This document shows, one piece after another, positions 16,821-25,475 of a stretch of 64,000 nucleotides of DNA (position 1 is its first letter; each line of letters starts with the position of its first letter). The stretch lies in NCBI RefSeq assembly GCF_004123145.1, contig NZ_SDKC01000001.1, positions 266,001 to 330,000 on the forward strand. Reading direction: 5' to 3'. This DNA is from Blautia faecicola. GTDB lineage: Bacteria; Bacillota; Clostridia; Lachnospirales; Lachnospiraceae. The notes beneath the pieces were generated by a model. It saw only the letters and a program-made list of their open reading frames with translations, did not search any database and had not been told where the DNA came from. Both the position numbers and the translations under genes were made by a program.

Positions 16821-18628
16821 AATGTTACATCAAGGACTATCCAAGACCACAGTTTGTAAGAAACAACTGGGAAAATCTGAACGGAACCTGGGATTTCGGG
16901 TTCGATGATGCAAATGTGGGTGAAAAAGAAAAATGGTATCAGGAATTTAAAGGAGATAAGAAGATTCAGGTTCCGTTTACTTATGAAACGAAATTAAGTG
17001 GTATTGAGGATGAAAACCGTCACGATTTTATCTGGTATCACAGAACAATCACGGTAGATGGTGCAAAAATGGAAAAGAACCGTTATATCCTGCACTTTGA
17101 AGGAAGCGATTTTATCACAAAGGTATGGGTAAACGGTGCATATGCGGGAAGCCACAGGGGCGGATATGCAAGAATTTCTTTTGATATCACAGAGCTGGTT
17201 TGCGATGGGGAAAATCAACTGACAGTAAAAGTAGAAGATTCTTACGATCCACAGCAGCCAAGAGGAAAGCAGCGTTGGGTAGAGAAAAACTTTGGATGCT
17301 GGTATGTACAGACTACCGGTATCTGGAAAACGGTCTGGAGCGAGTATGTGCCAAACATCAGTCTGGCATCTGTGAAAATGACACCGGATCTGGAGAATGC
17401 AGCATTAAAACTGGAATATGAAGTAGACGCTGCACAGGAAGTTCTGAATGAAGATCTGGTTATTACAGCTGCGATAAGCTTTCAGGGAATCCCGATTACC
17501 AGTCAGTCAATAATGGCCAACCAGAAACATATAGAAACAACCATGAATGTGGCTTACTGTGGCGGTATAGGACAGGGATGGGGCCTGGAATGGGGCGTGC
17601 GTACCTGGGCACCTTCACAGCCGGATCTGTATGATATTGATTTTACGGTTACATATAAAAATGAAGTACAGGATACGATCGGATCTTACTTTGCGATGCG
17701 AGAGATTCGCATCGACGGACCGAACATCTTGTTAAACGGTCACCCACTGTACCAGAGACTGATCCTGGATCAGGGTTATTGGAAAGATTCTCACCTGACA
17801 CCGCCGAGTGAGGAAGCGCTGATTGAAGATATCGATAAGATTCATGCGCTTGGTTATAATGGACTTCGCAAACATCAGAAGATCGAAGATGAAAGATTCC
17901 TGTACTGGTGTGATGTAAAAGGAATGCTGGTATGGAGTGAGATGGCAGCTGCTTACCAGTATACCGATTATGCAGTAGAAGAATTTACAAAGGAATGGAT
18001 GGAAATCGTACGTCAGAACTACAACCACCCGTGTATCATTACCTGGACACCATTCAACGAGTCCTGGGGTGTAAGCAAGATTGAGACCAGACAGGTAGAA
18101 CAGCACTTCACAGAGGCAATCTACTACCTGACCAAGAGCTTCGACATCATGCGCCCGGTTATTGTCAATGACGGATGGGAGCATACAGTCTCCGATATTA
18201 TTACACTTCACGATTATGAAGAAGTGGGAGAAACTCTGTATAAACGTTACACAGAATACCGGGAGCAAATCCTGACGACAGAGGTATACCACAGCAGCGC
18301 AAAATCTGCATTTGCCAACGGCTACGAATATAAGGGACAGCCGATCATCATCAGCGAATACGGTGGAATTGCCTTTGACAACGATGATTCCGGATGGGGC
18401 TATGGCAATAAAGTGAATACCAAAGAGGACTTTATCAGACGGTTTGATGATATCACAACCGCGGTAAAGAAAATTCCATACTGCTGTGGTTTCTGCTACA
18501 CCCAGGTCAGCGACGTACAGCAGGAGATCAACGGGCTGATGGATATGGAAAGAAACTTCAAAGTTGAACCGGAGATCATCAAAGAAATTAACGAACGCCA
18601 GATTGGATACTGGAGATCATTTATGTAA
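16817..18628 (+). CDS. Glycoside hydrolase family 2 protein
   Basis: A 603-residue enzyme with the GH2 order: sugar-binding jelly roll (residues about 15-180), immunoglobulin-like domain (180-300) and TIM barrel (300-600). The acid/base glutamate is in WTPFNESWG near residue 415, and the nucleophile is in IISEYGG near 512. There is no signal peptide, so it is cytoplasmic. The NxK motif of beta-glucuronidases is not seen at its usual place near the C-terminus, which argues for a beta-galactosidase or other activity. It overlaps the membrane protein gene before it and is followed by a terminator. Confidence 0.88.
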   Translation: MKCYIKDYPRPQFVRNNWENLNGTWDFGFDDANVGEKEKWYQEFKGDKKIQVPFTYETKLSGIEDENRHDFIWYHRTITVDGAKMEKNRYILHFEGSDFITKVWVNGAYAGSHRGGYARISFDITELVCDGENQLTVKVEDSYDPQQPRGKQRWVEKNFGCWYVQTTGIWKTVWSEYVPNISLASVKMTPDLENAALKLEYEVDAAQEVLNEDLVITAAISFQGIPITSQSIMANQKHIETTMNVAYCGGIGQGWGLEWGVRTWAPSQPDLYDIDFTVTYKNEVQDTIGSYFAMREIRIDGPNILLNGHPLYQRLILDQGYWKDSHLTPPSEEALIEDIDKIHALGYNGLRKHQKIEDERFLYWCDVKGMLVWSEMAAAYQYTDYAVEEFTKEWMEIVRQNYNHPCIITWTPFNESWGVSKIETRQVEQHFTEAIYYLTKSFDIMRPVIVNDGWEHTVSDIITLHDYEEVGETLYKRYTEYREQILTTEVYHSSAKSAFANGYEYKGQPIIISEYGGIAFDNDDSGWGYGNKVNTKEDFIRRFDDITTAVKKIPYCCGFCYTQVSDVQQEINGLMDMERNFKVEPEIIKEINERQIGYWRSFM

Positions 18629-18647
18629 AATAATAAGAGATGAAAAG

Positions 18648-18685
18648 AGTCATCTGTGCAGCAGCCTGCGCAGGTGACTTTTTGT
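18648..18685 (+). terminator. Intrinsic terminator after the GH2 gene
   Basis: AGTCATCTGTGCAG pairs with CTGCGCAGGTGACT (two G-U pairs) across a 4-base loop, followed by TTTTT. Confidence 0.85.
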
Positions 18686-18745
18686 AATGTGTCTTGTGGC
18701 CGGGTTTGTGTACAATAAAAATTGCCTTTGACGGTGCAAATTTGA

Positions 18746-18774
18746 TTGACAGGAAATGGGTCAGTACCTATACT
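18746..18774 (+). promoter_or_regulatory. Promoter for the zinc-ribbon/Yip1-like gene
   Basis: TTGACA at 18746-18751 and TATACT at 18769-18774, with 17 bases between them, lie about 90 bases before the start codon. Confidence 0.75.
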
Positions 18775-18864
18775 TAAATTAAATTACCGATTTATAAAAA
18801 TTTAATAAACGCAAGGCAAGCGAAAGATGAATTTGGTGAAAAAGGAAACAGGGAGGGAAAGTAT

Positions 18865-20043
18865 ATGGCGAAATTTTGTACTAAATGCGGAAGAAAATTA
18901 GAGGAAGGCGAAGTTTGTACCTGTACATCGGCAAATCAGGAGTCGCCGCAACAGATTTATGCACAGCCGCCACAAACGGAGGAGTATGGATCAATGGCCG
19001 GATCGACGGAAGGACGGCGACAGGATCAGAGCCGACAGCAAGGCCAGTATTACAATCCAAATCAGCAGAACCAGTATTACAATCAGAGCCAGCAGGGCGG
19101 CCAGTATTATGATGCCAATCAGCAGAACCAGTATTACAACCAGGGGCAGCAGAGCGGTCAGTATTATGATCCCAATCAACAAAACCAGTACTATAACCAG
19201 GGGCAGCAGGGTGGCCAGTATTACGATCCCAACCAGCAGAATCCGTATTATAATCAGAGCCAGCAGGGTCAGTATTACAATCAGAATCAGCAGGGTCCAT
19301 ACAACAACCAGGGTCAGTATTATCAGGGGAATGGACAGTATCAGCAGCAGAGAACCAAAGAGGCAGAATGGCTGTACAACAAGAAAGATCAGCTGGTGGC
19401 GGGAACAAAAAACATGTTTTCTGAGATTCTGCCAATTCTGAAAGCACCGGTAACCAGAGTAAAAGAAATTGCAGACAGCAATAATCCGGCGGTCGGCATT
19501 GAATTTATTGCAACGAAAATGGTGGTATGCCTTCTCTTTTTATTAATTGTATTGTTGAAGATAAGAGGAGCCGTATCAGGTTACAGTTCTTACATAGATA
19601 TAAAAATCCCGTATCTTAAGAGTATTCTGTGTGTGATTCTGGCAACTGCCGGTATTGATGTGATCGATGCATTGCTTCTGAAAGTAATTACAGCTCTGTT
19701 CGGTGCAAAAGCAAGCTTTCAGGCATATATTGATGTTGTTGGTGCTACGGATATGTTCGCTATATTTATTATCATTATAGAAGGAATTCTGATCGGAATC
19801 GCACCGGAAATCGCGCTGGTATTTTTCGGAATTCTGGCACCTCTGGTAACCTATATTCAGTTTGCACAGTATCGTGCAGTGGCAGATATTGACGAAGACA
19901 AAAAACCGTATGCATACTTTATTGCGAAATTATGTTTCACAATCATTACGGGACTGGTTGTGTACCTGCTGGTGAGAAGCACATTGAACAGTATGGCCGG
20001 TGGACTGATCAACAGTCTGGGAGATATTTTTAATATGCTGTAA
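18865..20043 (+). CDS. Zinc-ribbon membrane protein with Q/N/Y-rich repeats
   Basis: The N-terminus is a small zinc ribbon, CTKCGRKLEEGEVCTC. Residues about 50-165 are low-complexity tandem repeats of the type QYYNQNQQGGQ/QYYDPNQQ, rich in Gln, Asn and Tyr. The C-terminal 200 residues contain about five hydrophobic helices and resemble Yip1-like membrane domains. The repeats are encoded by similar but not identical DNA units and could vary in number by slippage. The function is unknown; the same zinc-ribbon head is found on a protein two genes downstream, suggesting a shared envelope or stress role. The start has GGGAGG upstream. Confidence 0.75.
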   Translation: MAKFCTKCGRKLEEGEVCTCTSANQESPQQIYAQPPQTEEYGSMAGSTEGRRQDQSRQQGQYYNPNQQNQYYNQSQQGGQYYDANQQNQYYNQGQQSGQYYDPNQQNQYYNQGQQGGQYYDPNQQNPYYNQSQQGQYYNQNQQGPYNNQGQYYQGNGQYQQQRTKEAEWLYNKKDQLVAGTKNMFSEILPILKAPVTRVKEIADSNNPAVGIEFIATKMVVCLLFLLIVLLKIRGAVSGYSSYIDIKIPYLKSILCVILATAGIDVIDALLLKVITALFGAKASFQAYIDVVGATDMFAIFIIIIEGILIGIAPEIALVFFGILAPLVTYIQFAQYRAVADIDEDKKPYAYFIAKLCFTIITGLVVYLLVRSTLNSMAGGLINSLGDIFNML

Positions 20044-20206
20044 AAGTAGTAGAATGAATCAGGAGTATGTTGAAAATTCATCTTTAACGATAGGATTTTA
20101 GAAGTTTGAGATAACCAGAAGATACAGATTTCTGAAAATTACATGTACAATGACAACAGACTTCTGCAGAAAAAGAATAAGATATGAAAAATCAGCCAGA
20201 AACTTG

Positions 20207-20250
20207 ATCGGCAGCGGATTCACCCGAAAGGTGTGTTATCCGCTGCCGAT
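20207..20250 (+). other. Hairpin immediately upstream of the YARHG gene
   Basis: ATCGGCAGCGGAT pairs perfectly with ATCCGCTGCCGAT, with an inner CACCC-GAAA-GGTG stem. There is no U-run; the ribosome binding site follows within 10 bases. It may influence translation or mRNA stability, or be a terminator lacking a tail. Confidence 0.5.
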
Positions 20251-20273
20251 GATACAATAGGAGTAAAGATAGG

Positions 20274-20894
20274 ATGAAAAAGAAGAAAAAACAGTCAACA
20301 GGTCTGATCGTTGCAGCGGTACTTCTTGGTGTTGTGGATGTGGCGGCATTTGCATTGCTGCTGGCCGGTGTTTTGATCTCTCCGGCAAAAGGAGAAACAG
20401 TAAAAGCAGAACTTTCCGCAGACTTTCAGGAAAACGATCAGGAATATTATGACGTGGACAGGACGGAGAATTATCCATCAACCGCGACGGTAGCTTACGG
20501 GGGTACAGCGATTATCGGAGATGCTCCGGATACGAATGACACATCCGATACAGAGGATTTGACAGAGGACGATGACGATACCATCGATACAAGCGACGAT
20601 CCGTATGCAGGTTTCGTCTTCCCGGACAGTGATACGACAATTATCACGAAAACGCAAATGAAAGCAACACTCAAGACCAGAAGCCTTTGCCGGCGGGCGG
20701 TTAATGAGATTTATGCGCGTCACGGCTACCAGTTCTCCAAACAGGAAAATACCGATTATTTCAATCAATATGACTGGTACCGGAATATGCCGAAAGAAAC
20801 CGATATGAGTATCGTGGCATCTGAATTCTCTTCGGTAGAAAAGAAGAACGTGGAAGCTCTTCAGGCATATGAAGATTCGAAAGACTGGGATTAG
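20274..20894 (+). CDS. YARHG-domain membrane-anchored protein
   Basis: A 206-residue protein with a Lys-rich N-terminus, one membrane helix (about residues 10-33, LIVAAVLLGVVDVAAFALLLAGVLI), an acidic Asp/Thr-rich linker, and a C-terminal YARHG domain (LCRRAVNEIYARHGYQF, then YFNQYDWYRNMP). YARHG domains are extracellular and of unknown function in bacteria. It is flanked by zinc-ribbon membrane proteins on both sides and may act with them at the cell surface. AGGAG precedes the ATG. Confidence 0.85.
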   Translation: MKKKKKQSTGLIVAAVLLGVVDVAAFALLLAGVLISPAKGETVKAELSADFQENDQEYYDVDRTENYPSTATVAYGGTAIIGDAPDTNDTSDTEDLTEDDDDTIDTSDDPYAGFVFPDSDTTIITKTQMKATLKTRSLCRRAVNEIYARHGYQFSKQENTDYFNQYDWYRNMPKETDMSIVASEFSSVEKKNVEALQAYEDSKDWD

Positions 20895-20911
20895 GGAAGG
20901 AGGCGTGAAAA

Positions 20912-22540
20912 ATGTATTGTCCAAACTGTGGAACAAAAAATGAGGATGATTCCCTGTTTTGTATGGAATGTGGAACTCAATTAAAAAAGGATACCGTCCT
21001 AAATCAGCTCCCGCATCAGGAAACTATACCGATGCAGCCGGAAGGAAGAACTGTGACAGATGCCGATATTCCGAAAAATCGGCAAAGCGGAAGTCAGAAT
21101 AATGAAAATCCGAATAACAAAAATCAGGATACCAGGAATCAAAATATGGGAAACCAAAACGAAAATCCGTCAGATATTCGCAGAAATGGAAATCCAGGAG
21201 GACAAAACGATTACGGTCAAAACTATGGAAATGCCAATCCGGTCAACTTAGCCGGTCGGGGGCAGCCGTATTTTACCGGCAGCGCTCCGAACAGTTCACA
21301 ACCTCAGGGAGGAGGTCGCTATCAGGGAACACCGGATCAGAGACATCATCAGCCACCCAAACAGAAAAAACCGGTTTCGAAGCTTGCGATTTTTGTGGCG
21401 ATTGAAGCTATAGCAGCAGTGGCATTATTTGCAGGTGCCTATAAGATCACATCAGACCGCTTTTCACCGGAAAAAGTTGCGATGGATTACTGGGAAGCCA
21501 AAGCAGATCATGACTGGTCTCAGGCATATGATTATTGTAATTTCCCAAACAGTGATCTGCTGACAAAGAAAATGTATGTACAATCCAAAGCAGATCAGAC
21601 AGAGCCGCTGGAGTACCAGTCGGTAACGATCAAAGATGTCAGACAGCTCACTTCGGAGGCAGTAAATCAGCTGGGAAATCTCGCTTCTATGTTAGATGCA
21701 GACGGTGACGACTATGATGATTATCTGGATGATCTGGAAGACGAATTAGAAGATGATGATCTGAAAGTATATCGTGTGGAATATATAGAAAAAGGTGCTG
21801 CCAGCAAATCGGTAGAATACATCACACTGACAGAAACAGAAAATAAAAAATGGCTGTTCTGGGATGAGTGGAAAGTGGCAGATGTAGAAAGCTGGGCAGG
21901 AAATGTCACATATAGCATACCGGAAGGAGCTACACTGCAGCTAAATGGAGAAACCATAGATGACAGCGCAGCTGTTATTGATGACGGCTGGAAAATAATC
22001 ACGATCCCCTACCTGTTCACCGGTGACTATCAGCTGCAGGTAACAGAAGATGGAATGAAACCTTATTGCAAAAATACAAGTATAACACCGTATGGAACAG
22101 AAGAAGGAAACATCGGTCTGGTTCCAACAGACGAAACCTTGAAAGCATTAGGCGAACAGGCGGGAAATGACATCAAATTTCTTATAGAAAGTGCCTTACA
22201 GGGAAAATCATTCGAAGAAGTAAAGGACGTATTTTCTTCCGGTGCTCTGGAAGATGGTTACATTAAAAATTACTATGAAAACCTGACTAACAAGGTAAAA
22301 GGCAACGGCTCCGCCAAGATCACAGGACTAGCCATCAGTAACATCAACACAGCCCTGGACTCATCCCCTACAGGAACCGAGATAGACCTGCGAGGAACAG
22401 CACAGAGAAAAGAAAACTACATCAACTACTGGAACGAAATAGAAGAAGAGGATAATGAAATCTATTTCGTCGCAAGCTACTGTAAAGAAGGAGCCGAATG
22501 GAAACTGATGAACCTGCCGGTAGATGAATATGTGTTCTAG
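20912..22540 (+). CDS. Zinc-ribbon TcaA-like membrane protein
   Basis: A 542-residue protein. The N-terminal zinc ribbon is CPNCGTKNEDDSLFCMECG, followed by an Asn/Gln-rich disordered segment to about residue 145, one membrane helix (LAIFVAIEAIAAVALFAGAY), then a large extracellular part with repeated beta-strand modules (for example YSIPEGATLQLNGETID, similar to the TcaA second domain). TcaA-type proteins affect the cell wall and glycopeptide response in staphylococci, but this is a distant relative. It begins 17 bases after the YARHG gene with GGAAGGAGG upstream, so the two are probably cotranscribed. Confidence 0.75.
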   Translation: MYCPNCGTKNEDDSLFCMECGTQLKKDTVLNQLPHQETIPMQPEGRTVTDADIPKNRQSGSQNNENPNNKNQDTRNQNMGNQNENPSDIRRNGNPGGQNDYGQNYGNANPVNLAGRGQPYFTGSAPNSSQPQGGGRYQGTPDQRHHQPPKQKKPVSKLAIFVAIEAIAAVALFAGAYKITSDRFSPEKVAMDYWEAKADHDWSQAYDYCNFPNSDLLTKKMYVQSKADQTEPLEYQSVTIKDVRQLTSEAVNQLGNLASMLDADGDDYDDYLDDLEDELEDDDLKVYRVEYIEKGAASKSVEYITLTETENKKWLFWDEWKVADVESWAGNVTYSIPEGATLQLNGETIDDSAAVIDDGWKIITIPYLFTGDYQLQVTEDGMKPYCKNTSITPYGTEEGNIGLVPTDETLKALGEQAGNDIKFLIESALQGKSFEEVKDVFSSGALEDGYIKNYYENLTNKVKGNGSAKITGLAISNINTALDSSPTGTEIDLRGTAQRKENYINYWNEIEEEDNEIYFVASYCKEGAEWKLMNLPVDEYVF

Positions 22541-22704
22541 ATGTGCAGGTTTTGAAAGAACAAATCATCAGAGACAGGAAAAGTGTTCCGGAAAATGCTT
22601 GAAAACTTGTGCCAATAATCTGCAGATCCCATTTTGAGGCACATTTTGTATTCATTCGGTTGGCAAGAATAAATACATATTGCTGATTGACATTGAAACT
22701 CAGT
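22541..22704. other. Intergenic region without a gene
   Basis: No open frame with a supported start. GTGCC and GGCAC near 22610-22640 could form a weak stem followed by ATTTTGT, a poor terminator candidate. Confidence 0.3.
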
Positions 22705-22894
22705 AGGAGGAGGGAAGGCGGTCCGGAGGCGTGGACACTTTGTGGGCGGTTGGGGCAAGCTTTAAGATCCGACGCTTACGCAGACTTTCGCGAGGGTCAG
22801 CTGACCCTCGCAAATATAGTCGAAGTTAGCGGCTAGCTTAAAGTTGCCCTGCCCACGTCCACGCCCCCGCCCCCGGACCGCCTTCCCTCCTCCT
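22705..22894. repeat. 190-bp GC-rich palindromic element
   Basis: The outer 22 bases (22705-22726, starting AGGAGGAGGGAAGG) are exactly repeated in inverted form at 22873-22894. Nested inside are GGCGTGGAC/GTCCACGCC, GTGGGC/GCCCAC, a CTTTAAG/CTTAAAG stem, and at the tip a perfect 22-bp palindrome (22790-22811, half-site GCGAGGGTCAG). It is much more GC-rich than its surroundings. It could be a mobile repeat of the MITE/REP type or a structured RNA. Confidence 0.85.
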
Positions 22895-23029
22895 GCGTCT
22901 CCATACCAGTCATCCCCAATCATATGGTATTACATCCCCATACCAGCCACCCTCTCACCTTTTTCCCACTTCCTATAGAAACACCTTTCAAAACCCATAA
23001 ACAAAATTGATAAAAATTTGCAAAAACAC

Positions 23030-23047
23030 TTGTTAAAATCTTATCAA
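23030..23047. promoter_or_regulatory. Candidate Rex box 1 at the ldh promoter
   Basis: TTGTTAAAATCTTATCAA matches the Rex consensus TTGTTAA-N4-TTAACAA at 13 of 14 fixed positions. Rex represses fermentative genes until NADH/NAD+ rises; its position over the -35 would block polymerase. No rex gene is in this window. Confidence 0.7.
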
Positions 23048-23058
23048 TGCGTTATAAT
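23030..23058 (+). promoter_or_regulatory. Promoter of L-lactate dehydrogenase
   Basis: TTGTTA at 23030-23035 and a perfect TATAAT at 23053-23058 with 17 bases between them. The Rex-like box covers the -35 element and spacer. Confidence 0.8.
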
Positions 23059-23185
23059 ATACCCAAATGGAATCGAGCTGATACTTATCTTAGCGGAGGG
23101 AGAAGTGTGAACTCTTATATTTTTATGAGAAAATCCAAAAAAGCTAATTGATAGAAAGCGAAGATTTCATATTTTTTTGCCACAA

Positions 23186-23203
23186 TTGTTAAAAAATAGA
23201 CAA
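23186..23203. promoter_or_regulatory. Candidate Rex box 2 in the ldh leader
   Basis: TTGTTAAAAAATAGACAA keeps the left half exactly and five of seven bases of the right half of the Rex consensus. It lies 24 bases before the ldh start codon. Confidence 0.45.
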
Positions 23204-23226
23204 ATGGAAAGGAAGAAGGAGACACT

Positions 23227-24177
23227 ATGAGCAGCAAAATTACAGTTATCGGAGCCGGAAGTGTTGGTTCTACAATTGCGTATACCTTATCTAATCAGAA
23301 TGTTGCATCAGAGATCGTCCTGATCGACATTAACAAAGAAAAAGTAGAAGGCGAAGTCATGGATATCGCACAGGGAACCTGCTTCAGAGACCCGATCTCC
23401 ATCGTTGCCGGTGAATACGAGGATGCAAAAGATTCCGACATCGTTATCATCACCTCTGGTATCGCCCGTAAACCAGGTCAGACAAGAATCGAACTGACAC
23501 AGACCAACGTAAACATTCTGAAATCTATCACACCGGAGATCGTAAAAGTAGCTCCGCATGCATTATATATCATCGTAAGTAACCCGGTAGATATCATGAC
23601 CTATGTATTTACCAAGATTTCCGGACTGCCGGAAAACCAGATCATCGGATCCGGAACCATTCTGGATTCTGCCCGTCTTCGCTGCGGACTCTCCGAGCAT
23701 CTTAATGTAGCACAGAACAACATTCATGCATATGTATTTGGTGAGCATGGTGACACATCCTTCATCCCGTGGACCGGCGCATATGTATCCGGTGTAAGTC
23801 TGGATGAATATTACGATATTGCAAAGAGCATGGGAAAAGAAGTAAAAGAAGTGGACAAAGATGCGATGCTCGAATACGTACAGAAATCCGGCGGACAGAT
23901 CATCAAGAGAAAAGGTGCTACTTTCTATGCAGTATCTGCTTCCGTATGCAAACTCTGCTCTATCCTGACATCTTCCTCTGATTCCATTACAACGGTATCT
24001 TCCATGATGCACGGCGAGTACGGAATCGATGATGTATGCCTGAGCACACTGACACTGGTCGGACCGAACGGTATCCAGGGTAAAGTGCCGATGCGTATGA
24101 ACAAAAAAGAGATCGAGCAGTTACATAAGAGTGCCGATGCGCTGAAAGAGGTTATCGCACAGATCAATCTGGACTAA
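23227..24177 (+). CDS. ldh: L-lactate dehydrogenase
   Basis: A 316-residue NAD-dependent enzyme converting pyruvate to L-lactate. The Rossmann motif GAGSVGSTIAY is at the N-terminus, the substrate-binding arginine is in RKPGQTRIEL (near residue 85), SNPVDIMTY follows, and the active-site histidine is in GEHGDTSFIPW near residue 175. The ribosome binding site is AAGGAAGAAGGAG. Its promoter carries Rex-like boxes. Only 79 bases and a weak hairpin separate it from the Hdr/fumarate reductase genes, so transcripts may continue into them. Confidence 0.95.
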   Translation: MSSKITVIGAGSVGSTIAYTLSNQNVASEIVLIDINKEKVEGEVMDIAQGTCFRDPISIVAGEYEDAKDSDIVIITSGIARKPGQTRIELTQTNVNILKSITPEIVKVAPHALYIIVSNPVDIMTYVFTKISGLPENQIIGSGTILDSARLRCGLSEHLNVAQNNIHAYVFGEHGDTSFIPWTGAYVSGVSLDEYYDIAKSMGKEVKEVDKDAMLEYVQKSGGQIIKRKGATFYAVSASVCKLCSILTSSSDSITTVSSMMHGEYGIDDVCLSTLTLVGPNGIQGKVPMRMNKKEIEQLHKSADALKEVIAQINLD

Positions 24178-24256
24178 ACAGCCAGTAACGAATGTCGGTC
24201 GGCTGCAACAATAGCCGACAGGCAGGAAATTTACATAAAGAAAGGATACAGGAACT

Positions 24257-25084
24257 ATGAAGTACAGTTATTTTCCGGGTTGTACCCTGAGAACAAAAGC
24301 AAGAGATCTGGATGCATATGCCAGAGTATCTGCAAGGGCACTGGGATTTGAACTGGAAGAAATAGACAACTGGCAGTGCTGCGGTGGTGTCTATCCACTT
24401 GGCTCTGATGAAATTGCCACCAAACTTTCTTCCGTCCGTGCTCTGAACCAGGCCAAAGAAAAAGGTCAGGATCTGGTAACTCTCTGTTCTGCCTGTCATC
24501 ATGTGATCAAACGTGTCAACGATGATATGAAGAACGTAGAAGACATTCGTACCAGAGCAAACAACTACATGAAACTGGAAGAACCGTATGCGGGCGAGAC
24601 AGAAGTGCTCCATTTTCTGGAAGTGCTCCGTGACCGCGTAGGATTTGATGAATTAAAGAAAAAAGTGGTCAGTCCGTTAAAAGGAAAGAAGATCGGTGCT
24701 TACTATGGCTGCCTGCTTCTTCGCCCGGGCAAGATCATGGCGTTTGATAATCCGGAGAATCCGACCATCATCGAAGACTTTATCCGTGCCATCGGTGCTA
24801 CACCGGTTGTATATCCATACCGGAATGAGTGCTGCGGCGGATATATCTCTCTGAAAGAAAAAGACATGTCCAGAAACATGTGCAACAATATCATGGACAG
24901 CGCAGCAGGATTTGGTGCTGAGATGCTGATCACCGCCTGTCCATTGTGTCTGTATAACCTGAACAAGAGTGGAAACGGAAAACTTCCGGTTCATTATTTC
25001 ACAGAACTTCTGGCAGAAGCTCTTGGCGTAAAAGAAGAGGCTTTGCAGACACTGACATCGGATAAGGAGGTGGCACAGGCATGA
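24257..25084 (+). CDS. hdrB: Heterodisulfide reductase subunit B-like protein (CCG domains)
   Basis: A 275-residue HdrB homologue. Two CCG domains are visible: the first starts at YFPGCTL and includes WQCCGGVYPL and CSACHHVIKRVN; the second has YYGCLLLRP, NECCGGYISLK and ITACPLCLYNLN. In HdrB of methanogens such cysteines bind two noncubane 4Fe-4S clusters that reduce a disulfide. Here the protein heads a soluble electron-transfer operon with a fumarate reductase, so it may pass electrons directly to that enzyme or act on an unknown thiol. AAAGGATACAGGA lies before the ATG, and its end overlaps hdrC by 4 bases. Confidence 0.9.
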   Translation: MKYSYFPGCTLRTKARDLDAYARVSARALGFELEEIDNWQCCGGVYPLGSDEIATKLSSVRALNQAKEKGQDLVTLCSACHHVIKRVNDDMKNVEDIRTRANNYMKLEEPYAGETEVLHFLEVLRDRVGFDELKKKVVSPLKGKKIGAYYGCLLLRPGKIMAFDNPENPTIIEDFIRAIGATPVVYPYRNECCGGYISLKEKDMSRNMCNNIMDSAAGFGAEMLITACPLCLYNLNKSGNGKLPVHYFTELLAEALGVKEEALQTLTSDKEVAQA

Positions 25085-25470
25085 CAAATGAAAAGAAACA
25101 GGCAGAACTGATCAAAGAGATCAGCGGTGTCAATCCCCTCAAATGTATGAAATGTGGTAAATGTTCCGCTTCCTGCCCGTCTTTCAACGAGATGGACATC
25201 AAACCACATCAGTTTGTATCCTATGTGGCAAACGAGAACATCGAAGAACTGGTAAATTCCAAATCTCTGTGGAAATGCCTCTCCTGCTTTGCCTGTGTAG
25301 AGCGTTGTCCGAGAGATGTAAAACCGGGTAAACTGATCGACGCAGCAAGACAGCTGGTAGTCCGCCAGAAAGGTCAGAACTATCTGACACCGGATGAGAT
25401 TCCGGAACTGCTGGATCCGGAACTGCCGCAGCAGTTGTTAGTCAGTGCATTCAGAAGATATAGGAGGTAA
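25081..25470 (+). CDS. hdrC: Heterodisulfide reductase subunit C-like ferredoxin protein
   Basis: A 129-residue protein with two 4Fe-4S motifs, CMKCGKCSASCP and CLSCFACVERCP, separated by about 50 residues, as in HdrC. In HdrABC this subunit carries electrons from HdrA to HdrB. The start codon overlaps the hdrB stop (ATGA), and GATAAGGAGG lies upstream. No membrane segment is present, so the complex is cytoplasmic. Confidence 0.92.
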   Translation: MTNEKKQAELIKEISGVNPLKCMKCGKCSASCPSFNEMDIKPHQFVSYVANENIEELVNSKSLWKCLSCFACVERCPRDVKPGKLIDAARQLVVRQKGQNYLTPDEIPELLDPELPQQLLVSAFRRYRR

Positions 25471-25475
25471 CCCTG

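Noticed and set aside
16817..18628. Naming the first GH2 protein a beta-glucuronidase
   Set aside because: The characteristic NxK motif near the C-terminal catalytic region is not seen at the expected place.
18881..19447. Long minus-strand frame opposite the Q/N/Y repeat region
   Set aside because: A shadow of the repetitive plus-strand coding sequence without a ribosome binding site or recognisable domain.
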